DNA of 38,672 nt from an uncultured Bacilli bacterium (GTDB lineage: Bacteria; Bacillota_I; Bacilli_A; RF39; UBA660): positions 1 through 38,672 of the forward strand of contig CANQRL010000013.1 of assembly GCA_947626275.1 (NCBI GenBank), read 5' to 3'. The notes under the pieces were generated by a model. It made no database searches and was not told the origin of the DNA. It worked only from the letters and a program-made list of their open reading frames with translations. The position numbers and the translations under genes are program-made. Shown here piece by piece: positions 22,447 through 35,100 of this stretch. Position 1 is the first letter of the stretch; each line of letters begins with the position of its first letter.

Positions 22447-25400
22447 ATGGCGCAGCAAACCAAAAGCAAGAAAAACCAAAAAATAGAAGAACCGATAAAA
22501 GAGCCAGATAATAAAAAAGAGAAATTTATTAAAATAGGCGTAGTTTTTGTCTTTTTAGTCGTTCTTATTATTTTGTTGGTGACTTTCTGCCATCGAAAGG
22601 ATTATGCCGTTACTTTCATGGTAGACGGAAAAGAATATCGCTTAGAAAATGTTCGTAACATGGGTGAAATTGTAAAGCCAAAAGCTCCTACCAAAGAAGG
22701 ATATACTTTCAAGGGATGGTATGTTGATGGTAAAGAATTTGACTTTGAAACAGGCGAAATCACAGGAGATATGCAACTAGAAGCTCAATTTACCTTAAAT
22801 GTCTATACTGTGACGATTTCTGATGGTCTTGGAAACAAAAAAGAACTCGAAATTGAGCATGGTAAAAAAGTGGAAGAGCCAGAAACACCTACGAAAAAAG
22901 GATATAACTTTTTAGGGTGGTATTTAGACGATGAAAAATACGATTTTGATAAAGAGGTAACTTCTGATATGCAATTAGAAGCTCGCTTTAGTAATAAAGG
23001 AAATGCCATTTATACCGTAGAATACTATTTGATGGGATTAGATGGAAAATATCCTACTAAAGCTAGTGAGAAAATGACTAGAGAAGCACAAATCGATAGT
23101 GAAATTACTCCAACTGTAAAATCTTTTAAAGGATTTACAAGTCCTAAGGGAGAAGAGATTACGGTTTTAGAGGACGGATCTGCGAAAGTTAAATACTATT
23201 ATCCTAGAAATCGCTATTCTCTTACTGTAAAAAGAGATAAGGGAATATTAGATATCGAAGGAGAAGGCAGTTACTATTATGGAGAAAAAGTAGACGTATC
23301 TGTTACTCTAAAAGAGGGATATGAATTTGTTGGTTGGTCTTCTAAGGTAGAAAAGAATACCTTTACGATGCCAGCTAATAAGACGACATTGACGGCAACA
23401 ACAAAACCAATTGAATATAAAGTAGATTATGATCTAAATGGTGGAACGGGAAAATACCCAACTACTTACAATGTAGAAACACCATTAAAGTTAGAAAATC
23501 CAATTAAACCTGGATATACTTTTAAACATTGGTTAGTAAATGGAGAAAAAGTAGAGACATTAGAAGGTCTTCTAGGTGATTTAGAACTAGAAGCAGTCTT
23601 TGAAGTAAATACCAATACCCCATATAAAGTAGAACACTACTATATGGATACAGAGGGAAATTATCCAGAGAAAACTACTGATGTTGTAACTCATGAAGGT
23701 ACAACGGATACTTCTGCTATTCAAGAAAGTGATAGAAAAGTACCAGAAGTAGGATTTACTTTCGATAGTGAGAAATCTACTTCCGAAGCCAATATTGATG
23801 GTAATGGAACTACCGTTGTAAAATATTACTACCAAAGAACACAACACACAGTAACTTTAACAGCTGGAACCGGTGTTGAAAAAGTAGAAGGAGAAGGTAC
23901 CTACTACTACGGAAAAGAAGTAAAGATTAGTGCGACTCCAAAAGCAGGATATACTTTTGAAAAGTGGTCTAATGAGAATACTCAAAGAGAATTTACTTAT
24001 ACAGTTACGGATAATTTAGAATTAACCGCAACAGCAACACCAAATACTAATACTTCCTATAAAGTAGAACACTACTATATGGATACAGATGGAAACTATC
24101 CAGAAACAACTGAGGATGTTGTAACCCATCAAGGTACAACGGATACTTCTGCTATTCAAGAAACTGATAGAAAGATAGAAGAAGGATTTACTTTTGATAG
24201 TGAGAAATCTACTTCCGAAGCCAATATCGATGGTAATGGAACGACTGTTGTAAAATACTACTATCAAAGAACACAACACACAGTAACTTTAACAGCTGGA
24301 ACCGGTGTTGAAAAAGTAGAAGGAGAAGGTACTTACTACTATGGAAAAGAAGTAAAGATTAGTGCGACTCCAAAAGCAGGATATACTTTTGAGAAGTGGT
24401 CTAATGAGAATACTCAAAGAGAATTTACTTATACAGTTACGGATAATTTAGAATTAACCGCAACAGCAACACCAAATACTAATACTTCTTATAAGGTAGA
24501 ACACTACTATATGGATACAGAGGGAAACTATCCAGAAACAACTGAGGATGTTGTAACTCATGAAGGTACAACGGATACCTCTGCTATTCAAGAAAGTGAT
24601 AGAAAAGTAACAGAAGGATTTACTTTTGATAGTGAGAAATCTACTTCCGAAGCGAATATCGATGGTAATGGAACGACCGTTGTAAAATATTACTATAGTA
24701 GGAATCAACACACTTTAACTGTTTCTGGTGATACAGGCGTTGAAACACCTGTAAAACCTAGTAAAGAGAAATATTACTACAAAGAAGAAGTTCAATTAGA
24801 TAGTAAAGATGCTACTTATGTAGAGGGTTATGAATTTGATTATTGGTTAGTAGATAATGAAAAAGTAACAGGAGATATTCTTACTCTTTCTATGAAGAAT
24901 AGTGATGTCTCTGTCAGCATGGTAACGAAAAAAATTGTTTATCATTTAACTTATATTAGTGAGACAGATCAAGAAGAACCAGAAGAGTATATTGATACTT
25001 TTGTTCTTGGTGAGACAAAAACATCTTATACTCCAAAAATATCTTGGCTTGGACATCATTTCACCGGTTGGTATGAAGATTTAGAGTCAGGTGAACAATT
25101 TGACTTTAATGCTCCAATGAAAGCAGGAGATATTACTCTTTATGCCAAATGGGAGTTAGATGAGGATACGATTGCGTTTGTTACTAATAAAAGAGGATTG
25201 ACCATTGCCCCAATAAAGGCTGACTATGGTACTTCTCTAGCAGATAAGTGGCCAGAAGATCCAACTTACGATGGTTATACATTTGAAGGTTGGTATTCTG
25301 ATAATAATACATTTAAAACAAAGGTAGAAATGCCAGAAACTATGGAAAACAGTATGGTATTGTATGCAAAATGGAGAGCTAATAAGTATACAATTACTTT

Positions 25401-28400
25401 TGATAAAAATGGTGGAGAAGGACAAGATGTTACTCAAACGTTAACTTATGATCAAGCAGAAACACCATTAACAACAAACTCTTATACAAAGACAGGATAT
25501 CATTTTGTAGGATGGAGTAAGACAAAAGAGACTCCATCAAAAGCATATGATGATAATGCTCCTGTACAAAATCTTGCTGGTCAAAAACAAGATAATGATA
25601 CCATTACTTTATACGCTATGTGGGAAGCAAATAACTATGAAGTAAAATACGATCCTAATGGTGGAAGCGGCGATATGCCTAATAGTTCCCATACGTATGA
25701 TAAAGATGGCGCTTTAAGTGAGAATACCTTCACGAAAGAGGGATATCATTTTAAAGGATGGACCAAAGATACTAAGACCAATACACTTATTACCGAAAAT
25801 AAAAATTATACGGATAAAGGAACTATCACTGTTTATGCAGTATGGGAAGCAAATACGTATACCGTAACCTTTAACGCTAATAAAGGAGTTGGAGAGGATA
25901 AGACACAAGAATTTACTTATGACGCTCCAAAAACAGCTTTAACAGAAAATACATTCACAAGAGAAGGATATACTTTTGATGGATGGAGTACTGAGCCTGA
26001 TGGTGATAAGGTATATAGTGATCAAGACGAGGTTCAAAATCTTGCTGGTAAAAGCAAGGATAAAGATACCATTACGCTTTATGCTCATTGGGTAACTGAG
26101 AATTATACCATTACTTATAAAGATGAGTTAAATGCGGAAGGTAACAATAATAAAACTTCTTATAATATTGAAAGTGAGTCTATTACTTTATCTCCACTTA
26201 CTAAAACAGGATATACTTTCTTAGGTTGGTATAAAACAAATGGAGATTCAGTAACCGAAGAAAAAGTAGAGTCTATTCCAACAGGAAGTCATGGAAACCT
26301 TACTTTAGCAGCAAAATGGAAAGAACATACTTATAAGGTTGTTTATACGGATGGTAAGGATTCTACACAACCAGTAGAGAAAAAATATACAGAGAAGTTT
26401 AACTTAGAGAGTGCTTCTAAATACACTAAGAATTGGAAAGTTACATATAACTATAATCATGATAGTGTAGAGAATAAAGAAGTAAATAGACCACTAAGTT
26501 ATACAAACTGGAAAGTAAAGGATTCTAGTGGTACAACTTATCAAGCTGGAACTGAAGTAAGTATGTTAACTGCTGAAGATGGAGCTACTATTACTTTAGA
26601 GCCAGATTGGATAAATCCAACAATTTCTGATTCTGCATTAGAAACGCCAACAAGAACAGGATATACCTTTAAAGAATGGCAATTAGAAAATAAAAAAGCT
26701 AATAATACAGATACAGTTACCAAAGATATTACTTTGATAGCAGAGTGGACAGCAAAACAATATACAGTAACTTATGAGTCCAATAATGGCAAGAGTGAAA
26801 CAGCAAAAGATACTTTCACTTTTGATGGAGAAAATAAAACAAAACCAGCTAATATTTTTACAAAATCTTATCAAGTAACATGGAACGATGGAACGAAAGT
26901 AGAAACAGGTGCTTTAAATGCTACTTTAACAGGATGGAAAGTAAAAGGTAGTGAAGATGGAAAGTGTTATGATCCAAATACAGATGTACAAAATCAATTA
27001 TCTGCAACGGGTGATGGAAATGTTACATTAGAAGCATGTTGGGCTGATCCAACCATTACTCACCCAACAGATGAAAGAAAGAAAACTGGATATAAATTTG
27101 GCGGTTGGTATACAGATGTAAGTCAAGAAACTAGCAAAGTAAATGATGGTGATGCTGTTACTTCTGAGTTAACACTACATGCTAAATGGACACCAATTAC
27201 TTATAAAGTTGTCTTTACGGATGGTAATGGAAAACAATCTTCTGAATACACGTATACCTACGATGGAAAAAATAATGTTATTCCAAAAACGTCTACTTTC
27301 TCTTTCACAAAAAGTTATAAAGTGACTTTTAAAGCACCAAGCAAACCGACAGGCGTAACCGTTCCTGATGCAATGACAGTATCTGCTAACATTAAGGAAT
27401 GGAAAGTTCGTGAAACTGAAAAAACTTATAACGCATCTACAAGTGATAAAACTATTTCAGACAACTTAGCCACAGAAGAAGGTACAACAGTTTATTTAGA
27501 TGCTGTATGGAATAGTGCTACTGTAGATATTACAGGTAAGAATGCAGAGAAAAAAGGTTATACTTTTAAGTATTGGATGATAGGTGATGCTTCTCAAGGA
27601 ACTAGCATTACTTTAACCTCTGATATCGATTTAACTGCCAAACTAGAGGCGATTACCTATAAAGTAAAATATAATGGTACGGATGGTCAAAAGACAAAAA
27701 CATGTACTTATGATAAAGATTGTCCAATAAGCAATTATCAAGATACCGCTTCTATTAATGTAAAACTATATAATGATGGAAAAGATGTTGGTATAGAAAA
27801 ACAAGAGGTGAAAAAAGCGATTTGTAAGACGGCTGCGGGAGGCTCTTGTGAACAGGATGGTTCTATTGAGGTAGCAGAAGATAGTGTTACAGTTAAGAAT
27901 TTAGCCAGTACTGAAAATGCCGTAGTAACGATTCAACCTGGACTAAAAGTTACTTTCCCAGAAGTCACTAAAGAGGATTGCGTTTTTGGTGGATGGAGTA
28001 AAAGTTCATCATTTACGAATGACAAGGATAATATCATTGGATACCATTTGTTAGATGATGAAGTTGCAGAATTTACAGGACAATACGAATATGCGACTGA
28101 ATATGAATTTACAGAAGATACAAATTTATATGCAAGATGGTGGGACATTCCTTACATTGAATCTGTAGGATTTGAATTATATCCAATTAGTGGCGAAGGT
28201 CCTCAGTTAAAACCGGAGGTTAAGGTCGGTCATGTTGGAAAAACAAAGAAGACATCACTTTATGTAAAAATTCCAAGTAGGAGTGATTATTATGTTGATG
28301 TATTTACTTTAGCGGTAAGTATTTCTCAACCTGTTAGATTAAATAATTATGCTAAAGCGAACGAAAGGTATCCTGGAGATATTTCTGTATTTGATGCCTC

Positions 28401-28971
28401 AACATTGGGAAAGGAAACAATTGGTTTAGGAACTTTACCTATAGGAATAGGATTTACCTCTCAAGATGCGAAGAACTGGAGTGTTTCCCAAGAAGTGCGA
28501 GATAGTCTTGGTGGAATACTTATGGGCAATAAAGAGAGTTTTAATGGTGCTGCCTTTCCTACAATGTTAAAAAGCAGTTTTTTGGGAAATTCAAATTTAG
28601 GAGTAACGAAACATTTTGGATGTAATGGACTTGCTTGTTCCCCAAGATATGAATCTATATTGTATGAAGGAATTAACGGAGCTGCTTATTATTTCTTCGC
28701 AACAGAAGATGTATTGAATAATAAATATACAATTAACTATAAATTAAAAGTAGATTCACAAGAACAAACCGTATATACCTTTGAAGTTCCTGTTGGAACC
28801 CCAATTCCAAATATTGGAAACGAAATACAAGAGGAAGGCGGATCTTCTTACACAATTACAAAATGGACAACAGAAGATGGAACAACTTATGATTTCGATA
28901 GCAATGTTGCTGAAGATTCTAATCCAGCTTGTAAAAATAAAGTAATTACAATTGTTGGTCATACGAAATAA
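22447..28971 (+). CDS. giant N-terminally membrane-anchored InlB/MucBP-repeat surface protein (2174 aa)
   Basis: A lysine-rich cytoplasmic start (1-28) and an uncleaved membrane anchor (about 30-48) precede an ectodomain of over 2100 residues. It begins with InlB B-repeats (about 52-115 and 119-182), then a MucBP-like module (189-257), and continues with some sixteen G-W-type repeats in all, interleaved with MucBP-like modules. Residues 394-755 hold 2.5 near-identical 144-aa tandem units. Residues about 1295-1690 carry a longer variant with a W-K-V core. The C-terminal domain (about 1892-2174) is shared with the next gene and holds FGCNGLACSPRYESIL and a final NPAC-ITIVG stretch. It is probably an adhesin or cell-surface fibril. 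No sorting signal is present. Start: AGGAG 9 nt before the ATG. The role is inferred from repeat type only. Confidence 0.9.
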   Translation: MAQQTKSKKNQKIEEPIKEPDNKKEKFIKIGVVFVFLVVLIILLVTFCHRKDYAVTFMVDGKEYRLENVRNMGEIVKPKAPTKEGYTFKGWYVDGKEFDFETGEITGDMQLEAQFTLNVYTVTISDGLGNKKELEIEHGKKVEEPETPTKKGYNFLGWYLDDEKYDFDKEVTSDMQLEARFSNKGNAIYTVEYYLMGLDGKYPTKASEKMTREAQIDSEITPTVKSFKGFTSPKGEEITVLEDGSAKVKYYYPRNRYSLTVKRDKGILDIEGEGSYYYGEKVDVSVTLKEGYEFVGWSSKVEKNTFTMPANKTTLTATTKPIEYKVDYDLNGGTGKYPTTYNVETPLKLENPIKPGYTFKHWLVNGEKVETLEGLLGDLELEAVFEVNTNTPYKVEHYYMDTEGNYPEKTTDVVTHEGTTDTSAIQESDRKVPEVGFTFDSEKSTSEANIDGNGTTVVKYYYQRTQHTVTLTAGTGVEKVEGEGTYYYGKEVKISATPKAGYTFEKWSNENTQREFTYTVTDNLELTATATPNTNTSYKVEHYYMDTDGNYPETTEDVVTHQGTTDTSAIQETDRKIEEGFTFDSEKSTSEANIDGNGTTVVKYYYQRTQHTVTLTAGTGVEKVEGEGTYYYGKEVKISATPKAGYTFEKWSNENTQREFTYTVTDNLELTATATPNTNTSYKVEHYYMDTEGNYPETTEDVVTHEGTTDTSAIQESDRKVTEGFTFDSEKSTSEANIDGNGTTVVKYYYSRNQHTLTVSGDTGVETPVKPSKEKYYYKEEVQLDSKDATYVEGYEFDYWLVDNEKVTGDILTLSMKNSDVSVSMVTKKIVYHLTYISETDQEEPEEYIDTFVLGETKTSYTPKISWLGHHFTGWYEDLESGEQFDFNAPMKAGDITLYAKWELDEDTIAFVTNKRGLTIAPIKADYGTSLADKWPEDPTYDGYTFEGWYSDNNTFKTKVEMPETMENSMVLYAKWRANKYTITFDKNGGEGQDVTQTLTYDQAETPLTTNSYTKTGYHFVGWSKTKETPSKAYDDNAPVQNLAGQKQDNDTITLYAMWEANNYEVKYDPNGGSGDMPNSSHTYDKDGALSENTFTKEGYHFKGWTKDTKTNTLITENKNYTDKGTITVYAVWEANTYTVTFNANKGVGEDKTQEFTYDAPKTALTENTFTREGYTFDGWSTEPDGDKVYSDQDEVQNLAGKSKDKDTITLYAHWVTENYTITYKDELNAEGNNNKTSYNIESESITLSPLTKTGYTFLGWYKTNGDSVTEEKVESIPTGSHGNLTLAAKWKEHTYKVVYTDGKDSTQPVEKKYTEKFNLESASKYTKNWKVTYNYNHDSVENKEVNRPLSYTNWKVKDSSGTTYQAGTEVSMLTAEDGATITLEPDWINPTISDSALETPTRTGYTFKEWQLENKKANNTDTVTKDITLIAEWTAKQYTVTYESNNGKSETAKDTFTFDGENKTKPANIFTKSYQVTWNDGTKVETGALNATLTGWKVKGSEDGKCYDPNTDVQNQLSATGDGNVTLEACWADPTITHPTDERKKTGYKFGGWYTDVSQETSKVNDGDAVTSELTLHAKWTPITYKVVFTDGNGKQSSEYTYTYDGKNNVIPKTSTFSFTKSYKVTFKAPSKPTGVTVPDAMTVSANIKEWKVRETEKTYNASTSDKTISDNLATEEGTTVYLDAVWNSATVDITGKNAEKKGYTFKYWMIGDASQGTSITLTSDIDLTAKLEAITYKVKYNGTDGQKTKTCTYDKDCPISNYQDTASINVKLYNDGKDVGIEKQEVKKAICKTAAGGSCEQDGSIEVAEDSVTVKNLASTENAVVTIQPGLKVTFPEVTKEDCVFGGWSKSSSFTNDKDNIIGYHLLDDEVAEFTGQYEYATEYEFTEDTNLYARWWDIPYIESVGFELYPISGEGPQLKPEVKVGHVGKTKKTSLYVKIPSRSDYYVDVFTLAVSISQPVRLNNYAKANERYPGDISVFDASTLGKETIGLGTLPIGIGFTSQDAKNWSVSQEVRDSLGGILMGNKESFNGAAFPTMLKSSFLGNSNLGVTKHFGCNGLACSPRYESILYEGINGAAYYFFATEDVLNNKYTINYKLKVDSQEQTVYTFEVPVGTPIPNIGNEIQEEGGSSYTITKWTTEDGTTYDFDSNVAEDSNPACKNKVITIVGHTK
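23626..24710 (+). repeat. tandem 432-435-bp coding repeats, 2.5 copies
   Basis: Units begin at 23626, 24061 and 24493. Each encodes a MucBP-like half (K-V-E-H-Y-Y-M-D-T) and a divergent InlB-like half (YTFEKWSN). Units 1 and 2 are nearly identical at DNA level, and unit 1 has one extra codon. Unit 3 stops after the MucBP-like half. Such repeats allow copy-number change by recombination and may also be misassembled. Confidence 0.92.
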
Positions 28972-28975
28972 AATA

Positions 28976-29010
28976 AAAAGATTCCTTTGTAAAAAGAAGG
29001 AATCTTTTTT
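28976..29010 (+). terminator. intrinsic terminator between the two membrane-anchored giants
   Basis: A stem of at least 11 bp, AAAGATTCCTT/AAGGAATCTTT, with a 9-nt loop and a six-T run, just after the stop codon. Confidence 0.9.
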
Positions 29011-29038
29011 AGTAATTTTTGGAAAAGAAAAAGATAAC

Positions 29039-29066
29039 TAGACAAATGATGGGAAAATAGTATAAA
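29039..29066 (+). promoter_or_regulatory. promoter of the second membrane-anchored giant protein
   Basis: TAGACA (29039-29044) lies 16 nt before TATAAA (29061-29066), the same boxes and spacing as at the upstream paralogue. A conserved leader follows. Confidence 0.7.
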
Positions 29067-29115
29067 ATAAGTGTTGGAGACAGTTTGGCTCAAAAGAAGA
29101 AAGGAGAAAATGAAA

Positions 29116-32100
29116 ATGGCTCAAAAACCAAAGAAAGATACAAGCAAGTCTCAGCAAGATTCTTTTTCAAAAGGGCAAGATAACAAAAAAGAAAAAATGA
29201 TTAAATTAGGCGTCATTTTAGCCTTTTTAGTCGTTCTTATTATTTTGTTAGTGACTTTCTGCCATCGAAAAGATTATGCGGTTACTTTCATGGTAGATGG
29301 AAAAGAATATCGCTTAGAGAATGTTCGCAACATGGGTGAAATTGTTAAGCCAAAGGAACCTACGAAAGAGGGATATACCTTTACAGGTTGGTATGTTGGT
29401 GATAAAGAATTTGACTTTGAAACAGGTGAGATTACAGCAGATATGCAGCTAGAGGCACATTTTGCTAAGAATACGTATTCTATTACGATTGATGATGGAG
29501 TAAATGCGCCAACAGAAATCGAGGTAGAGCATGGAGAAAAATTAAAAGAACCTGAGGTACCTACTAAGGATGGATATACTTTTTTAGGATGGTATGTTGG
29601 TAAAGATACTTTTGATTTTTCTAACGAGATTACAGAAAGTGCTCAAATAGAAGCAAGATGGGCAGAAATTGGGAATGCCTCTTATACGGTTGAACATTAT
29701 CTTATGGGATTAGATGGTAAGTATAATAAACCAGATAAAACGGAACATAAGATGGGAAGAATCGGTAGTAAGGTAACTCCTACAACCCATACATATGAGG
29801 GATTTACTGCTCCAACGAAAGAAACAGTAACCGTTTTAGAAGATGGAGAAACGACTGTAAAATACTACTATAAAAGAAATAAATATAACTTGACTCTAAA
29901 AGGAGATAATGGGGTAGAATCTCTAAATGGAGAAGGAAGTTATTATTATAAAGAGAAAGTAAATGTAGAGGTCACCCCAAAAGAGGGCTACGCTTTTGCT
30001 TATTGGAGCAATAAGCAAGTAAATGCGGCATTTACTTATACTATATATAATAATATTACTTTAACCGCTACGACCACTCCAATCGAATATACCATCACTT
30101 ATGATTTACATGGTGGTATGGGAGATAATCCAAGTACTTATACCGTCGAAAATCCAATTGTTTTAAAAGACCCAACAAAAGAGGGATATACGTTTAAGCA
30201 TTGGTTAGTAAATGGTAAAGAAGTAGAAGATTTTGATGGTCTTTTAGGAGACTTAAAAATAGAAGCAATCTTTGAAGCAAATGTCAATACTCCATATACG
30301 GTAGAACATTACTATATGGGTACAGATGGAAATTATTCTAATACTCCATCTAGTAAAGAAGAAAAAACTGGTACGACAGATACTTCTATTTTAAAAGAAG
30401 CAGATAGAAAAGTACCAGAAGTTGGTTATGAATTTGATAAAGAAGAATCTACGTCTTCTGTAATTAAAGGTAGTGGGGATAGTGTTGTTCGCTACTACTA
30501 TAAGAGAAAAAAACATACGTTAACGATTACGGGAGGTAAGGGTGTCGAAACTCCTCAAAGTCCTTCTAAAGAAAGTTACTTATATGGAGAAGCAATTACT
30601 TTAGATAGTAAGAATACTACTTTTGAAGAAGGATATGAATTCTCTCACTGGTTATTAGATGGAGAAACAAAAGAAGATGATACTCTTACTTTTGAAATGA
30701 AAGATGCTGATATGACAGTAGAAGTAGGAGCAAAACTAACTACTTATACTTTAACTTATATCAGTAAAACGAATAAAGAAGAAACGTTAACAGATACCTT
30801 TAAAATGGGAGATACGCTAACGGCAAAAGAACCTACTGCATGGGTGGGACATCATTTTGACGGATGGTATTCAACTCCTGATTTTAAAGAGGGAACAAAG
30901 TATGATTTTACGAAACCTATGAGTGCTGGAAATCTTACTTTATATGCAAAATGGATTATTAATCATAACACATTTACTTTTGAAAGTTTAAATCCAAATA
31001 TTCCTGTTGAAATCGAAGATATTGTTCAAGACTTTGGAACTGATATCGTAAAGCCACAAGATCCTACTTATCCAGGATATACCTTTGATGGATGGTATGA
31101 TCAAACAGGAACAACGAAACTAGAAATTCCTACTACGATGCCACAAGAGGGTATGACTTTCTATGCGAAGTGGCATGCCAATACCTATACAGTAACATTT
31201 GATTCAAATGGTGGAGAAGGCGATATGAAGCCACAAGGCTTTACTTATGATGAAGCTTCTCGTTCATTAACACGAAATAGTTTTACAAAGCCAGGATACC
31301 ATTTCGTTGGATGGAGTACTACTAGTGATAATCAGAAAAAGGCATATGATGATGAGGATTCTGTTCAAAATATTGCAGGAAAAGAAAAAGATAAAGATAG
31401 TATCACTCTATATGCAATGTGGGAAGCAAATACCTATAAAGTCAAATATCATGGAAATACTTCTACCGAAGGTACTGATTTCGAAGAAGAATTTACTTAT
31501 GATGTAGAAAAAGAATTAAATAAGAATGAATCTCATTTTACAAAGAGAGGATATCATTTCTTAGGTTGGACCAGTGATACGACTACCAATACTCTTATCA
31601 CTGAAAAGAAAAACTATACAACAGGCGATGTAATAGATGTCTACGCTGTATGGGAAGCGAATACTTATACAGTAACTTATGATTCTAATAAAGGAACAGG
31701 AAGTTCTGAACCTGAAGGGGAAGTAGAAAAGACGACACATACATATGATAACACTACAGATTTAAGTAAATCTCCTTATACAAGAGAGGGTTATACTTTC
31801 TTGGGATGGAGTTTAACAAAACAGGAAACTTCCGTTGATACTTGTAGTGATTGTCTAACTGAAGCAAATAATTTAACATCTGATAATGATGGAAATGTTA
31901 CTGTTTATGCGGTATGGAAGGCAAATACGTATACGGTAACCTATGATGCCAATGACGGAACCGGAAAAGTAGAACCTACTAGTCATAGATATGATACAGT
32001 TTCGCCTTTAAGTAGTTCACGATATGAACGAAAAGGCTATACCTTCTTAGGATGGAGTCAAACAAAACAAGAAGGCTCTAAAGATAGTTGTACCGACTGT

Positions 32101-35100
32101 ATTGAAACAGCTAATAATTTAACTGCTTCAGAAAATGGTAGTGTGACTGTTTATGCGGTATGGAAAATGGATACTTATACCATTACGTATGAGGATTCTA
32201 AAAATGGTACTTTAGAAACAGAAAATAGAAATTCGTATACTGTAGAAGATGATACTTTCACTTTAAATGAGCCAACGAAAGAAGGATATACATTTAAGGG
32301 TTGGTATAAAAAAGGAAAACAGGACAAAGTAGAATCTGTTGTAAAAGGTTCCACTGGAAATCTAGAACTAGAAGCTAGATGGGAAACCGTTTCTTATAAT
32401 GTTACTTGTGTAGATAAGTTAAGCGGTACGAATACAAAACAAGACTATACCGTTGAAAGTGGAGTCACTCTCTTAGATCCTGCTTCAAAAGAAGGATATA
32501 CTTTTGAAGGTTGGTATGAAAATGAAAATTTTGATGGCAATAAAGTATCTTCTTACGAGGTAGGAACAACAGGAAATAAGACAGTATATGCGAAATGGAG
32601 AGAACATACTTATAAGGTAAAATATGCCGATAAAAGTGGAGAAGAAACCCATAAGTATACAGATCAATTTACTTTAAAAGGAGAATCTGAATATACCAAA
32701 GAGTGGACAGTAACTTACAATTATAATGATAATAATGTTACTACATCAACAGAAGAAAAAAGAAGCTTAAGTTATAAGAAATGGAAAGTTCAAGGAACAG
32801 ATAAATCTTATGACGTTAATGCTAAGGTAAGTGGTCTTACTTCTTCTGATAACGAAACGATAATTTTAGAGCCAGATTGGGAAAATCCAACGATATCTGA
32901 TTCCGAATTAAAAACACCAACAAGAACAGGTTATACTTTTGTCGAATGGCAACTTGATGGACACGGTGTAACAAAAAATAGTGTAGTAGATAAAAATATA
33001 GAGTTAATAGCAAAATGGAAAGCAAATACTTATACAGCACAATTTAAATATAACAATGGAACTGATGCCTCTACTAGTGTGACATTTACTTATGGAAGTA
33101 AAAATAAGACATTAGGTGCAGATGGAATTAGCTACACTCATATGGTTACTTGGACAAATGAAGGTAGTGAAGTTAAACAAGACATTTTGTCTGCTACTTT
33201 AACGGGATGGAAATTAGAAACGGAAGAAGATGGAACTTGCTATCAGCCTGATACCGTAATTGACGCAGAATTAGCAACTGAACAAGATGCTACTATAATC
33301 TTTGTTGCTTGTTGGGAAGAGCCAACACTTACCCTCCCAACAGAAGAAGTTGCAAAGACTGGATATAAATTAGATGGTTGGTATAATGATAACACTAAGG
33401 TAAATACAGGAGATAAAGTTACTTCTAATTTAAATATAGCAACAAAATGGAAACCAATTCAGTATAAAGTAAAATTTGTAGATGGAAATGGAAACACATC
33501 ATCATATATACGTACTAGAGAATATGATAAGACAGAAAGAGCTATTGAAGCAAAACAAGTAGGTTTATCAAGAATATATACACTTACTTTAAATCCTGAT
33601 AACAGTGAAGAAAAAGTAGAAGAACAGTATGAAGCAAAATTTTCTAAATGGAAAGTTTTAAATGGACCAGAGCAAGGAAAAGTTTATACTCCTAGTCAAT
33701 ATAGTAAAGCAAATTTATCAACTACTGATGGAGAAGAGATAACGATAGAAGCTCAATGGGAAGCTACTGAAGTAAATCTTGATGGAAAAACTAAACCATC
33801 CAAAGAAGGATATACTTTCCAAGGATGGCTTCAGGATCAAAGTACCGTAGGAAATATTATTAGTTTAACTTCAGATTTAGAGCTAACAGCATCATGGAAA
33901 GCAATCACTTATACTGCTCGGTATTTAAATAATCAGGGAGAAACAAAGAACGTTAAATGTACTTTTGATAAGGACTGTTCTTTACCAAATGCAGATTTTA
34001 ATAGTAATAAATCATACACTATCACTTTTCACTTAGGTGATGGTAGTACGCAACAAATAACAACTAGCACTTCGTCTGGAGATGTTATTTGTAGAACAAC
34101 AGTAGGAAATGCATGTAGAAAAGGGTCTGTTATTAATGCTGAAGAAACTGGAAATACGATTGTTAAAAATCTAACCGCTAAACAAAGTGAGATAGTTATT
34201 GTCAGTCGTGGTGCTGAAGCTCAATTCCCTAAAGTACAAGATTCAAAAGAAGACTACGTCTTTGGTGGATGGAGTACAAAGGAAAATACAGAAAACCCAG
34301 AAGATATTCTTGGATATAATCCATTGGGAGATCAAGAGACTTTTACTGGTGAATATTCTTATGAATCTAAAAGTTGGAATTTTGTTCAAGATACAGATTT
34401 ATATGAAAAGTGGTGGGATGTCCCATATATTGAATCTGTTGGTTTTGAATTAAATTCGATGACTACAGAAGAAAAATTGGATTCTGAAGTTAGAACAGGA
34501 AGAAAGACAGGGGAGAAAAAGACAGCTCTTTATGTTAAGATTCCAGAAACGACAGCTTATTATGTAAATGTATTCACCCTTGCTGTCGAAACCACTCACC
34601 CTGTAAAACTTAATTATCATACTATTGCTGCCAATGGAGATATTTATGCTAGGGACGCTAGCGGATCTAAACTTCCTCAATATAAAAGCGGTATATCATT
34701 TGGAAAAGTTGAATCTGTTTTAGGAATTCTACCATTTATTACTTCAAACGGAGGAACAAGGTGGAGAATACCATACGATGAATTGTCTGTTTTATTAGGT
34801 GATGATATGCAGACTTTTACAGGAATTTTAATGGCAATGTTTACCGGACAAAAATTTGCACAAAGCTTAAAGGGAGGTTTTTTCTTGGATGGTAATAATT
34901 TAGGCGTTGCAGCAAACTTTGGATGCAACGGTCTTGCTTGTTCTCCAAGATATGAATCTATTTTAGTAGAACATCTTAATGGTGCATCTTACTACTTCTT
35001 TGGAACAGAAGAGGCATTGAATGAGAAATATACAATTCAATATAAAGTAAAAGAAGGAGAAGAAGAAACACTATTATATAGTTTTGAAGTTCCTGCTGGA

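Noticed and set aside
23626..24710. CRISPR-like or mobile repeat array
   Set aside because: Units are long, adjacent without spacers, and continuous with the protein frame, so they are coding repeats.
23587..24711. Three antisense open frames of similar sequence in the first anchored giant
   Set aside because: They are the reverse reading of the 432-bp tandem repeats, with no start signals; their likeness only mirrors the repeat.
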